From NCBI GenBank assembly GCA_005116745.1, contig SWDS01000009.1, forward strand, positions 1,509 through 65,508: a stretch of 64,000 nt of DNA. The letters run 5' to 3'. Below, piece by piece: positions 51,301 to 60,748 of this stretch. The notes beneath the pieces are model-generated. The model saw nothing but the letters and a program-made list of their open reading frames with translations. It was not told the origin of the DNA and did not search any database. Both the position numbers and the translations under genes were made by a program. The DNA is from Nitrospira sp. Lineage in GTDB: Bacteria; Nitrospirota; Nitrospiria; Nitrospirales; Nitrospiraceae. Every line of letters starts with the position of its first letter. Positions within the stretch are counted from its first letter, which is position 1.

Positions 51301-53151
51301 ATGGGGTTCGTTAAAACAGGGTTGATGGTTGGACTATGTATTGCAGTTGGACTGCTGGCGTTCAAACTTTATCCGGTGGTGAAAAACAAGATAGACAGTT
51401 CCAAGAAAGTCGATCTGATTAACTATCGGTACCCCGTTAGCCAGCACATCATTGACCAGCAAAGTCCGGCTAATCCCTGGGCGAAGGCCATTGGCGACTT
51501 TGATGGAGATGGTGTCGGTGATCTCATTGTGGCTGGAAGCCATGGCCCATTAGTCATGTACAGGAGCGGAGGGAAGGTCAAGACGGTCATTGGTTCACGC
51601 AATGCATACTATACGCAGAGTGGAATCGCTCTCGGTGACATCGACAATGATGGAGATGTCGATATTGTCTTTGGTGATGTATGGCTGGAAAATCCTCGTC
51701 CAAAGGGAAATGTCTCGGCACTATGGTCTCTTCATTCGATTGGCGCCGCAGCGACGAATCATAATGTCGAGCTGGCTGATCTCAATATGGACGGCAATCT
51801 CGACATCATCATGCGCGGCGAGACGAGTTCTCTGGTGACGATCCTGGTCCATGACCCATCCGGATTTTGGTCTATGAAGACGCTGGAGCCAGGAGTCGGG
51901 CGCAATGGACTTGCGGTGAAAGATCTCAACGGGGATACCTTTCCGGACATCATTGTGCCGGGTGTCTGGTTGGAAAATCCCCATGGAAACGTGTTGACGA
52001 AGGAATGGAAAACACACTCGTTCGGAAGTTGGAACGAATATGCCGCGATCGACACCGGAGATATAGACGGCGACGGGAGACCAGATATTGTGATGTCCGT
52101 TTCAGAACAAGCCGGAAAGATCTCGTGGTTTAAGAATTCCGGAGATAGAACCAGTCATTGGGAAGAACATGTCGTGGATGAGGGGCCCGTCGACTCAGCT
52201 CATGCTCTTCACTTGGTGGATATGGATGGCGACGGTCTGCTTGATGTAGTGACTTCGGAGTTTAGGGTGGGGGGCAGATTGCTGGTGTACCATCAAAGAG
52301 ACCAGAGGAGGTCATGGGTCAGGCACGTGGTAGGCATTCCCTTTCTTCACAATGTCGTTGTCGGTGATCTTGATGGCGATGGGGATCAAGATATCGCTGG
52401 GACCATTACCTTCGACCAGGGCAATGTCGAAGTATGGGAAAATCGGTTAACCACATTGGACCAGCCTCGCTCAGCGGCTCCCAGGCTGCTCGTGTTTTGG
52501 AAAACGGATATTGCGTTTCATGAAAGTATTCCAGATGCGATTAGGGTCATCAGGGAGATGGCGCGGAAGAAGGGGATTGAGGTCGATGATACCAGCGATG
52601 CTCATATGCTTGAGGATGCCGTATTGGCTCGATATCAGGCCGTGATCTTTTTGTCGACCCAGGGAGAAATCCTAAACTCCGATCAGCGAGCTGCGTTTGA
52701 AAGGTACATCAAAGCCGGTGGTGGATTCGTAGGCATCCACTCAGCCGCAGATACGGAATCAAATTGGTCGTGGTATGGGAAACTGGTTGGTTCCCGGTAT
52801 GGCGGAAGTCATTCGGCCACTGTGAGAGGGATGATACAAGTTGAAGAGAGTACCCATGTTTCAACGAAGGAGCTGCCGAAGGCTTGGGGCCGTCTTGATG
52901 AGTGGTACAATTTCTCTCCAAATCCTCGCGAAAATGGAGTGACCGTTCTGCTCACTCTCGATGAGAATACGTATGAAGGTGGAAACATGAGAGCAGATCA
53001 CCCGGTCGCATGGTATCACGAGTATGACGGCGGGCGATCCTGGTATACAGCCGGAGGGGCTAGTCCTGAGAGCTGGGCCGATCATCACTTCAAGAGTCAT
53101 GTGTGGGGTGGAATACAGTATGCTGCCCGGTTCCCAAAGAAGCATTCGTAG
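51301..53151 (+). CDS. FG-GAP repeat protein fused to a ThuA-like domain
   Basis: 616 residues. An N-terminal helix (LMVGLCIAVGLLAFKLYPVV) anchors or exports it. Seven FG-GAP/VCBS-like calcium-loop repeats follow in residues about 65-390, such as IGDFDGDGVGDLIVAG, LGDIDNDGDVDIVFGD, TGDIDGDGRPDIVMS and VGDLDGDGDQDIAG. From about 395 a ThuA-like (glutamine amidotransferase-fold) domain begins: RLLVFWKTDIAFHESIPDAI, YIKAGGGFVGIHSAADTE, PVAWYHEYDGGRSWYTAGGA. ThuA domains occur in sugar-related enzymes of uncertain activity. Location outside the cytoplasm and the sugar locus suggest polysaccharide binding or modification, which is inference. Confidence 0.88.
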   Translation: MGFVKTGLMVGLCIAVGLLAFKLYPVVKNKIDSSKKVDLINYRYPVSQHIIDQQSPANPWAKAIGDFDGDGVGDLIVAGSHGPLVMYRSGGKVKTVIGSRNAYYTQSGIALGDIDNDGDVDIVFGDVWLENPRPKGNVSALWSLHSIGAAATNHNVELADLNMDGNLDIIMRGETSSLVTILVHDPSGFWSMKTLEPGVGRNGLAVKDLNGDTFPDIIVPGVWLENPHGNVLTKEWKTHSFGSWNEYAAIDTGDIDGDGRPDIVMSVSEQAGKISWFKNSGDRTSHWEEHVVDEGPVDSAHALHLVDMDGDGLLDVVTSEFRVGGRLLVYHQRDQRRSWVRHVVGIPFLHNVVVGDLDGDGDQDIAGTITFDQGNVEVWENRLTTLDQPRSAAPRLLVFWKTDIAFHESIPDAIRVIREMARKKGIEVDDTSDAHMLEDAVLARYQAVIFLSTQGEILNSDQRAAFERYIKAGGGFVGIHSAADTESNWSWYGKLVGSRYGGSHSATVRGMIQVEESTHVSTKELPKAWGRLDEWYNFSPNPRENGVTVLLTLDENTYEGGNMRADHPVAWYHEYDGGRSWYTAGGASPESWADHHFKSHVWGGIQYAARFPKKHS

Positions 53152-53215
53152 TTCGCTGAGGTTGGGTGATCCAGGATTCCTGATTACGTACTAGTTATAA
53201 AAGGCATAGGTCAAC

Positions 53216-54283
53216 ATGATCGCTGACGGCATTACATGGTTTGTTGGGAAGGTCGTAGAGTACATGAGTGAGCCGTACCAATCATGGGATGCGTTCGTGA
53301 ATGCCGCCACGCTTGGGATTCGGATGTTCTTCCAATTGGAAAGCAGGTTCAGTTGGATATATTTCGTAGCAAGCTTCCTCATCGGCATAGGAGTCTATGC
53401 CTTCGAAAGGCGTAAGAGAAACCTCGGTGACGGTGTTTCGTTAGCGAGGTTCATATTTCCTCGTGAAGTGTGGGGGCATCCGTCTGCAATCGTCGACTAC
53501 AAGTTTGTAGCCATTGATATGACCATCAAATCCCTGACCTATGGACCCATGTTTTCAGGGATGACGCTTTTGTTTTATAAGGCGGCTTTTTATGTCAGCC
53601 AATCGACATGGTTGGGATTTGTATCGCCGATCCATCCTGACCCGATCATGGTTGCATTTGTGGCCCTGCTTGTGGGCGACTTTGGAGTGTTCTTCGGACA
53701 CTACCTCGCTCATAAAGTTCCGCTGTTTTGGATATTTCACCAGATCCACCACTCGGCCGAAGTCTTGACACCGGTGACGGTTTATCGAGCGCATCCAATC
53801 GATGGGCTGTTGTCAAGCGTTGTCATATCCATAGTGACGGCACTGGCTGCCGTAAGCTATACGACAATGAGCGGTTTTCCGGTGGGGGATTTAACGATAC
53901 TTGGAGTGAATGCGTTTACGTTCTTATTTTACATGGCAGGGGCTCATTTACGGCACTCTCATATCTGGCTTTCTTATGGCCCCATAGCCAGCTGGATATT
54001 CCAGAGCCCGGCTCAGCATCAGATTCATCACAGCAAGGACCCGAAACATTGGGACAAGAACTTCGGCTTTATGTTCTCCATATGGGACGCCTTATTCGGG
54101 TCGCTCTATATTCCTCGGGAAAAGGAATCACTTCAGCTCGGAATCGCTCATGCCAACTCCGAAGACTTTTCCACGGTGCCGAAACTCTATGCTCTTCCCG
54201 TTGTGAAGGCGGCGAGATATATCTTAGGGAAACAGGAAGTCACGACGGTAACGATCGGTGAGGTGTCAGCCAAGCGTGATTGA
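53216..54283 (+). CDS. Sterol desaturase/fatty acid hydroxylase family protein
   Basis: 355 residues with four to six membrane helices and the di-iron histidine clusters of the family: HYLAHK, FHQIHHSAEV, HLRHSHIW and HQIHHSKDPKHWD. These integral enzymes hydroxylate or desaturate lipids using oxygen. The ending FMFSIWDALFGSLYIPREK is typical. In this context it might modify a lipid anchor or acyl group, but it may simply be a neighbour. It lies 64 bases after the FG-GAP/ThuA gene, in the same direction. Confidence 0.9.
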   Translation: MIADGITWFVGKVVEYMSEPYQSWDAFVNAATLGIRMFFQLESRFSWIYFVASFLIGIGVYAFERRKRNLGDGVSLARFIFPREVWGHPSAIVDYKFVAIDMTIKSLTYGPMFSGMTLLFYKAAFYVSQSTWLGFVSPIHPDPIMVAFVALLVGDFGVFFGHYLAHKVPLFWIFHQIHHSAEVLTPVTVYRAHPIDGLLSSVVISIVTALAAVSYTTMSGFPVGDLTILGVNAFTFLFYMAGAHLRHSHIWLSYGPIASWIFQSPAQHQIHHSKDPKHWDKNFGFMFSIWDALFGSLYIPREKESLQLGIAHANSEDFSTVPKLYALPVVKAARYILGKQEVTTVTIGEVSAKRD

Positions 54284-54860
54284 GCAGCCGGCCAATGGGT
54301 TGCCCCCCTTCCCGCCGAAGGCCATCGCCTTTACCATGATGGTCATCTCTACCTCCTGCGTGACTATCCGGTAATGGTTCACAAGAAAGGGTAATCATCT
54401 TCGGCGCGCAGGGCATACCTTGGCAGCTTGTATGCGGGAGATTTCAGCAGACTGCTAAGGAGTCAATAAGACTGGAGCCTATGGCATCTATCCGCTAGGC
54501 TTACTCAATTTCATGGTGGCAGTTGCCTGGGCACGTCTGATCCTAACCGACTTCGGATGGATTCAGGAGAAAGGCACGATTCTAAAAATGCTCCACATGA
54601 ACTTATCATCATTGGACATGGAACGAACTGTTTGGTGGAGTGCTCGATTCTGCGTGAAGCCTGATCAGCCATGAGTGCGGTGCCCCCAGAGGGAAGGTGC
54701 CGCCATTGTGGGGCAAGAAAGCGTCTGAACGGATCGTGTGAAACACTGAGAGGAAGAAACGGCGTCGCTCCTAAAGGGATTTCCTCTGATTACATGCCGA
54801 AGCGAACTTGTCCAAGGCATCCGTTGTCATCCAAGGAGAAGGTGTGAAAAGGCTGTAAGA
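54284..54860. other. Intergenic stretch with a possible coding remnant
   Basis: About 580 bases. Bases 54459-54674 form an open forward frame of 72 codons without a usable start (GAYGIYPLGLLNFMVAVAWA then RLILTDFGWIQEKGTI). It resembles part of a membrane protein but is too short to name. Otherwise I see nothing. Confidence 0.35.
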
Positions 54861-56234
54861 ATGAGAAAGGTTTTCATGATTGCGTATTATTTCCCTCCCA
54901 TCGCGGCAACCGGAGCGATGAGGCCGCTCAATTTCTGCCGACACCTTCCGGCTTATGGGTGGATGCCGAGTGTGCTGGCTACGGACCAGCCATCGGCTTT
55001 GCCGCCTCAAGCATCCGACGCGGACCTACTTCAGCGCGTTCCTGCTGAGATTGAAGTCATTCGAGTGCAACATGGTAATCCTCTTGGGCGGTTGCTGGGC
55101 TATCGTGATTGGCTCAAACGGATGCTCAACCGAAAGGCCAGTGCAATTTCGTCCCAAGCTGCCAGAGCGAGTAATGCTGGTTCGAGTTACGGTGCAGACC
55201 GGTGGGAGTCGGTGTTCGTCACGGCGCGGAGGTTCGTATTTGATGCCTGGTTGAGTTTCCCCGACCCTCAGAGTCGGTGGTATCAACCAGCTGTGCGGGC
55301 AATGGTGGGGAGGAGTGCGGCCAAACGTCCGGACGTGATCTTGGCAACCGGAGGTCCCTGGACAAGCCTGCTGGTGGGAAAGCGGCTTGCGCAGCAATGG
55401 GAGGTGCCTTTCGTGGCCGATTTTCGAGATCCTTGGGTTGGCAGCCATGAGTTGTTTTCATCCACGCTCTTGCATCGGCGAGCCGCGCGGCTCGAATGGT
55501 CAGTGTGTGAGGCAGCGAGCCGTGTGATCCTGAACACTGAGGAACTCAGAGTTCGTTTTTGTGAGCAATACCCTCAATGGCAGACTAAATTCGTGGTCAT
55601 CACGAATGGATATCCTCAGGAGATGGCACTTCATCCTGCAATTGACGATGCCAGCGCGAATCCACCGAGCGTACTGGAGTTCTCCCATTTTGGTACGGTG
55701 TATGGCCATCGGAGTCCTCTTGCGTTGTTTCAAGCAGTGCACGCGTTGATGAGCGAGGGCGCACTGGATCATACCCGCCTGACCCTTCGGTTCGTTGGCG
55801 TGTGGGATGTGGACGATCTGACTTGCAATCAGCTCGCCAAGTCGTTGGAAGAGCGTGGAGTGCTGCAGCGAGTTCCCCCCATCCCGCATCAGGCTTGTCT
55901 GAAGGAAATGGCGAAGTCCGATGTGTTGTTGATCCTGCAGCCTGACTATCCGCTTCAGGTACCTGCAAAGATCTATGAATATATGACTGCAGGCCGCCCA
56001 TTGTTTGTGCTCGGCGGGGAAGGCGCCACCGCTAATCTTGTCCATCGGCATCGCCTTGGTCGATGCTGTCCAAACCGCATGTCTGAGGCCAAGCGAACTT
56101 TGATGGAATTAATGAATGACCGGACAAGCCTGACGCCTCCGAGTCCTGCCGATACGGAACAGTTCAATTACGCCGTTCTTTCAAAACGTTTGGCTGATCT
56201 ATTGGACAATACTGTTCAGGGGAAAATCAGGTGA
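54861..56234 (+). CDS. Family 4-type glycosyltransferase
   Basis: 457 residues, GT-B fold. The N-terminal domain starts KVFMIAYYFPPIAATGAMRP, and PDVILATGGPWTSLLVGKRL with VADFRDPWVG marks the acceptor half. The C-terminal donor half has FSHFGTVYGHRSPLALFQAV, LKEMAKSDVLLILQPDYPLQ and VPAKIYEYMTAGRPLFVLG with the conserved Glu. It uses a nucleotide sugar to extend the repeat unit. The stop overlaps the GTG of the FemAB-type gene. Confidence 0.88.
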   Translation: MRKVFMIAYYFPPIAATGAMRPLNFCRHLPAYGWMPSVLATDQPSALPPQASDADLLQRVPAEIEVIRVQHGNPLGRLLGYRDWLKRMLNRKASAISSQAARASNAGSSYGADRWESVFVTARRFVFDAWLSFPDPQSRWYQPAVRAMVGRSAAKRPDVILATGGPWTSLLVGKRLAQQWEVPFVADFRDPWVGSHELFSSTLLHRRAARLEWSVCEAASRVILNTEELRVRFCEQYPQWQTKFVVITNGYPQEMALHPAIDDASANPPSVLEFSHFGTVYGHRSPLALFQAVHALMSEGALDHTRLTLRFVGVWDVDDLTCNQLAKSLEERGVLQRVPPIPHQACLKEMAKSDVLLILQPDYPLQVPAKIYEYMTAGRPLFVLGGEGATANLVHRHRLGRCCPNRMSEAKRTLMELMNDRTSLTPPSPADTEQFNYAVLSKRLADLLDNTVQGKIR

Positions 56235-57310
56235 ATCATGCTGGATTCGGACAAGATGGAGCGGAGAATATGGAGTTGACGATATCTCGCATTCAGCAAA
56301 CTGAGACGCATGGGGCATGGGATCGGTATGTGTGCGATCATTCGGAGGGGGCTGGTTATCATTTAATGGCGTGGCGCCAGGTCATTGAACGTACGTTTGG
56401 GCATTGCACCGTGTATCTCATGGCGCAGGACGATCGGGGGGAGATCAGAGGGGTTCTGCCGCTGGTATTTTTAAAAAGTCCCCTGTTTGGCCAATTTCTG
56501 GTATCGGTGCCGTATTTTAACTATGGTGGCGTATTGGCGGACGGAGAGCAATCCAGAAGCGCATTAGTGGAGGCGGCAGTTGTCGCGGCCAAGGAATTGG
56601 GAGCGACACATATTGAACTACGACATGCGGATGGAGTGAAATTGCCGTGGCTCTGCAAAGATCACAAAGTCTCCATGCGACTCGACTTACCCTCGCACTT
56701 TGATGAGCTGATGAAGGCGTTTCCTCCAAAATTGCGGAGCCAGGTTCGGCGTGGAGAAAAAGAGGGCATGACGGTGCAGATGGGTGGGTTGGATCTGCTG
56801 GATGATTTCTATGCGGTGTTTGCCAGAAATATGCGAGATCTCGGGACACCGGTGTACGGGAAATATTTCTTTGCAGATATTCTCCGGACTTTTCCCAAGG
56901 ACGCGAAGATTTGTGCGGTTCGACTGGGAGCCGATACGGTGGCTGCCGGGCTGGTTTATGGGTTTCGGCAGACGTTGGAGATCCCGTGGGCCTCATCCGA
57001 CCGTCGGTATGCACGCATAGCACCGAATATGATGCTGTACGGATCGGTGCTCCGATACGCCTGCGAACAGGGTTATCGAGTCTTTGACTTCGGTCGTTCC
57101 ACCAAGGACAGCGGGACGTATCGTTTTAAAGAACAGTGGGGAGCCAAGCCGGTTCAGCTGCATTGGTATTATTGGCTGCGCGATGGCGGCCCGCTGCCTG
57201 AACTGAATCCGCAGAATCCCAAGTACGCGTTGGCTATTCGAGTCTGGCAACAACTTCCTGTGCCTGTGACAACCACCATCGGACCCTGGATTACCCCGTA
57301 TCTTCCATGA
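56231..57310 (+). CDS. FemAB-type acyltransferase of XrtA loci
   Basis: 359 residues. The GTG at 56231 overlaps the previous stop and has AGGGGA upstream. The two GNAT folds are visible: GYHLMAWRQVIERTFGH, IRGVLPLVFLKSPLFGQFLV, SVPYFNYGGV; then PKLRSQVRRGEKEGMTVQM, FARNMRDLGTPVYGKYFF, and FDFGRSTKDSGTYRFKEQWG. This matches the FemAB-related family associated with PEP-CTERM/exosortase polysaccharide loci. It may attach an amino acid or acyl group to a sugar amine, by analogy with FemX, which adds amino acids to peptidoglycan. The next gene overlaps by four bases. Confidence 0.88.
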   Translation: MNHAGFGQDGAENMELTISRIQQTETHGAWDRYVCDHSEGAGYHLMAWRQVIERTFGHCTVYLMAQDDRGEIRGVLPLVFLKSPLFGQFLVSVPYFNYGGVLADGEQSRSALVEAAVVAAKELGATHIELRHADGVKLPWLCKDHKVSMRLDLPSHFDELMKAFPPKLRSQVRRGEKEGMTVQMGGLDLLDDFYAVFARNMRDLGTPVYGKYFFADILRTFPKDAKICAVRLGADTVAAGLVYGFRQTLEIPWASSDRRYARIAPNMMLYGSVLRYACEQGYRVFDFGRSTKDSGTYRFKEQWGAKPVQLHWYYWLRDGGPLPELNPQNPKYALAIRVWQQLPVPVTTTIGPWITPYLP

Positions 57311-58575
57311 AGATCCAGCGATATCTGACTCCCACTGCCGCGCCAGTCTCATGGATCGATTTGATGCGAGGAGGGTGGGGGCTATTTCAGGGAAGGGGTG
57401 CGCGGGCGCGCCGGGAAAGGGAGTTTGCTCGCTACTTCGGGGTGAAGTATGTGTTTGCGCTGTCGTCAGGGAAAGCTGCGCTGACAACGATCCTCCAGGT
57501 GTTGGCTGCAGCTTCGCCTCGACGAAAGGTGATCGTGCCCGCCTATACCTGTTTCTCTGTACCGTCGGCAATTCTTCGGGCTGGATGTGATGTGGTGCCT
57601 TGTGATGTTGATCCTGAGACACTGGACTACCGGTTTTCTGATCTTGAGGCGCTGGTGAGCGGTGACATCCTCTGCATCGTGAGTCCGCATTTGCTCGGTC
57701 ATGCGGCAGACATTCTTCGAACTAAGGGGATTGCCTGCCGCTTCGAGATCCCGGTGGTGGAAGATGCGGCTCAAGCCATGGGTGGGGCACAGGAAAACCG
57801 TTGGCTGGGCACCCAGGCCGATGTCGGGTTTTTCAGCTTAGGGCGTGGGAAAAATGTGACAGCAGGATCGGGCGGGGTGATTCTCACTAATTCGGACTCG
57901 TTAGGCTCAGCGCTGGCGCAGCAATGCAAACAGATTCCAGAGACATCCTGGATCAGTCAGGTACAGGCGTTTATTGAAACGGTGGCAACGGCTATTCTCA
58001 TTCGACCTTCTCTCTATTGGCTGCCAGCTGGGCTGCCATTTCTTGGACTGGGTGAAACGAAGTTTGAGCCGGATTTTTCGTTGTGCCGTCTGGATGGCAT
58101 GCGAGCGAGTCTTCTCGCGTCGTGGCAGTCGCGGTTAGAACAGTCCAATGTCGAGCGGGTGCGCCATAGCCAAGACATGTGTGCTGCCCTGCAGACTTCG
58201 CTCGGAAGGCTTGGACCAACGTGTCGTGAGGCAACTCCCTATCTTCGCGTCCCCGTGATCTTTCCTTCAGCCAAAATGAAAGTGAAGGTATGCCAGGTGA
58301 GTGCTGCCTTGGGCCTGGGAGTGAGCGGTCTCTATCCGTCGCCGATATCTGAAATCCCGGCTTTGCGATCGACCTGTGGGACCAGCCGATTTCCAGGGGC
58401 GCAGGTCCTGGCTGATCGAATGGTGACGTGTCCGGTGCATCACTACGTGACGCATCAAGATATCTTGAATATTACGGGTGCTCTTCAAGGGGTAGTTGAT
58501 GCTAAGGACCGATTCGCTGGAAATCCATCGGCCTTGCCCGCTGATTCGGCGCCGGCTTCGAAAATGAAAGTATGA
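57307..58575 (+). CDS. DegT/DnrJ/EryC1-family aminotransferase
   Basis: 422 residues with a start overlapping the previous stop (ATGA). PLP-binding features: ALSSGKAALTTILQVLAAA, IVPAYTCFSVPSAILRAGC, Asp153 in VVEDAAQAMGG, and the Schiff-base Lys182 in FFSLGRGKNVTAGSGG. These enzymes aminate keto sugars or, in some branches, act on other ketones. The local FemAB-type and deacetylase genes also work on amino sugars. The final 25 residues are variable. Confidence 0.9.
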   Translation: MKIQRYLTPTAAPVSWIDLMRGGWGLFQGRGARARREREFARYFGVKYVFALSSGKAALTTILQVLAAASPRRKVIVPAYTCFSVPSAILRAGCDVVPCDVDPETLDYRFSDLEALVSGDILCIVSPHLLGHAADILRTKGIACRFEIPVVEDAAQAMGGAQENRWLGTQADVGFFSLGRGKNVTAGSGGVILTNSDSLGSALAQQCKQIPETSWISQVQAFIETVATAILIRPSLYWLPAGLPFLGLGETKFEPDFSLCRLDGMRASLLASWQSRLEQSNVERVRHSQDMCAALQTSLGRLGPTCREATPYLRVPVIFPSAKMKVKVCQVSAALGLGVSGLYPSPISEIPALRSTCGTSRFPGAQVLADRMVTCPVHHYVTHQDILNITGALQGVVDAKDRFAGNPSALPADSAPASKMKV

Positions 58576-59717
58576 TGCGGACCATGGAAATTGTGTTCTG
58601 GTTGTCCATTGGATTGATGGGTTATGCCTATGTGGGTTATCCGCTGATATTGCGTGTATTGTCGATGATCCGGAGTCGGCCGGTCAAGAAAGGTGAAGAT
58701 CCCTTCTCCGTCTCGTTCGTTATTACGGCCTACAACGAGGATAATCGGATCACGGAGAAACTGGATAACACGCTCAAGTTGGCCTATCCAAAAGAAAAGC
58801 TTGAAATCCTGGTCGCATCGGACTGTTCATCTGATAGGACGGATGCGATTGTCCAGTCGTACGGACCTCGGGGGGTTCGATTGGTGCGCGCTCCACAGCG
58901 AAAAGGCAAAGAAGCAGCACAGAAATTGGCTGTCTATGAAGCGGCAGGAGAGATTCTGGTGTTCTCGGACGTCGCTACGATCCTGCCCGAAGAAGCGGTC
59001 AGAAATATCGTCAGAAACTTTCACGATGCGTCGGTGGGCTGCGTTAGCAGTGTGGACCGCTTTATTGATCAGAATGGCTCTCCCAGCGGGGAAGGCGCGT
59101 ATGTGAAGTATGAAATGTTTCTTCGCTCGCTTGAGTCTCGCGTCAATTCGCTTGTTGGTCTCAGCGGATCATTCTTTGCCGCAAGAAGCGCGGTATGTAA
59201 ACAGGCTTGGTCAGAAGATCTACAAAGTGATTTCAATACCGTGTTGAACAGCATGCGCATGGGCCTGCGCGGTGTGGCCGACCCTGATAGCATCGGATAC
59301 TACAGGAATATTGCGGATGAACGAAAAGAGTTTGATCGGAAGGTGCGGACGGTTTTGCGCGGCATTTCTGTGTTTATGAAAAGCTTGAGTTTGGTAAACC
59401 CCTTTGCGCATGCGACGTTTGCTTGGCAGCTCGTCAGCCATAAGCTATGCCGATGGTTGGTGCCGTTCGGGATGCTGACGGCCTTCGTTGCCAATGTGAT
59501 CTTAGCTTCCACTAACGCGTTCTATGAGGGGATGTTTTACGTGCATGTGCTTTTCTATGGAGCGGCGTTGTGCGGGCTCCTCATTCGTCCGCTTCAACAA
59601 TGGTCCGTTATCCGTTTGCCGGCATTCTTCCTGCTCGTAAATGCATCAATTCTCAAGGCGTGGCTGCGGTATTGGTCCGGGGAGCGGCTGGTGGTATGGG
59701 AACCGTCCAAGCGATAA
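58572..59717 (+). CDS. Membrane-associated family 2 glycosyltransferase
   Basis: 381 residues. An N-terminal helix (IVFWLSIGLMGYAYVGYPLI) precedes the GT-A domain: VSFVITAYNEDNRITEKLDN, LEILVASDCSSDRTDAI, VFSDVATILPEEAV and the QSDFN segment in place of the QxxRW motif. Two to three C-terminal helices (WLVPFGMLTAFVANVILAST and following) complete it. It resembles processive synthases but lacks clear QxxRW, so a single-sugar transfer is as likely. Start overlaps the aminotransferase stop. Confidence 0.88.
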   Translation: MMRTMEIVFWLSIGLMGYAYVGYPLILRVLSMIRSRPVKKGEDPFSVSFVITAYNEDNRITEKLDNTLKLAYPKEKLEILVASDCSSDRTDAIVQSYGPRGVRLVRAPQRKGKEAAQKLAVYEAAGEILVFSDVATILPEEAVRNIVRNFHDASVGCVSSVDRFIDQNGSPSGEGAYVKYEMFLRSLESRVNSLVGLSGSFFAARSAVCKQAWSEDLQSDFNTVLNSMRMGLRGVADPDSIGYYRNIADERKEFDRKVRTVLRGISVFMKSLSLVNPFAHATFAWQLVSHKLCRWLVPFGMLTAFVANVILASTNAFYEGMFYVHVLFYGAALCGLLIRPLQQWSVIRLPAFFLLVNASILKAWLRYWSGERLVVWEPSKR

Positions 59718-60748
59718 ATCAGATCAAAGCCTCAACCCGACGCATGGTGGCTTCACTGTATGCCCATACGCCTGGATTTCTGAGTCACCTGAAGGGCAAG
59801 GTCGTTATTTTGACGTATCACCGAGTGGTCACGGATCGTGAAATCGCCACGCAGTCGATTCAGCCAGGTATGTATGTCACGCGAGAGGTGTTTGCCGCTC
59901 ATATGAATTATCTTGCCAAACATTTCACCGTGCTGTCCCTTGCCGAATTACTGACGTTATGGGATGAGGGACCATGGGATGCCGGCACGCGTTATTGTGT
60001 CGTGACGTTCGATGACGGATGGTTAGATAACTACATCTACGCATTTCCCATTCTGTCAACTGTTCGTATCCCTGCCACAGTGTTCTTGCCCACGGGGTTT
60101 ATCGGTACGTCAGACTGGTTTTGGCCGGAAAAGATTTCTTGGCTAGCCCGGCAGACTTTGCGACGCCCGTATGTCGAGCGTGCTCGCCTGCAGAGCGAGC
60201 TGAAACAGCGAATGGGAGGGATTGGGGTCGAAGGTGTTCCGGAGGGCCAAGATGATATCGATGCGCTGATTGAATTCGGAAAAGTGCAATCGCAGGAGTG
60301 GGTCACAGCATTCACGGAGAGTTGGGTTGGTCTGTTGGGGGAGGGGTGGCCGACTGATCGCCAGGTCGTGACGTGGAATGAAGTGCGAGATATGTCAGCA
60401 GCAGGCATCTCATTTGGCTCACACTCCGTCTCGCATCGTCTTCTGCCCGCGCTGTCCAACGAAGAGATCAGGCAGGAAGCCGTCGAGTCCTGGGAAGCGT
60501 TGTCCCGGCAATCCGTTCGAGCGGTTCCGGTCTTCTGTTATCCGAACGGTGACTGGTCCGACAGAGTGGAACGTTGTGTGCAAGCGGCGGGATATCGCGC
60601 CGCGACGACGACCCAGTTCGGCTATGAATCAGCCAAGCCCGTGAATCGATTTGGACTGAAACGTATCAATATTCATCACGATGTGACTTGTACCGATAGT
60701 CTCTTTGCTTTTCATCTTGCGGGATTCAACCACCGTGGCCGGGGCTAA
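59696..60748 (+). CDS. Polysaccharide deacetylase (NodB-like)
   Basis: 350 residues from MGTVQAINQIKASTRRMVAS, overlapping the previous gene by 22 bases; upstream starts would run far into it. NodB motifs: VVILTYHRVV, CVVTFDDGWLDNYIYAFPIL (catalytic Asp pair), IPATVFLPTGFIG, and SFGSHSVSHRLLPALSNEEI with the metal His pair. VFCYPNGDWSD is the later conserved Pro-Asn stretch. Different from the DUF3473 deacetylase at 37152, so the locus encodes two deacetylases of this fold and one of the PIG-L type. No signal peptide is evident. Confidence 0.88.
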   Translation: MGTVQAINQIKASTRRMVASLYAHTPGFLSHLKGKVVILTYHRVVTDREIATQSIQPGMYVTREVFAAHMNYLAKHFTVLSLAELLTLWDEGPWDAGTRYCVVTFDDGWLDNYIYAFPILSTVRIPATVFLPTGFIGTSDWFWPEKISWLARQTLRRPYVERARLQSELKQRMGGIGVEGVPEGQDDIDALIEFGKVQSQEWVTAFTESWVGLLGEGWPTDRQVVTWNEVRDMSAAGISFGSHSVSHRLLPALSNEEIRQEAVESWEALSRQSVRAVPVFCYPNGDWSDRVERCVQAAGYRAATTTQFGYESAKPVNRFGLKRINIHHDVTCTDSLFAFHLAGFNHRGRG

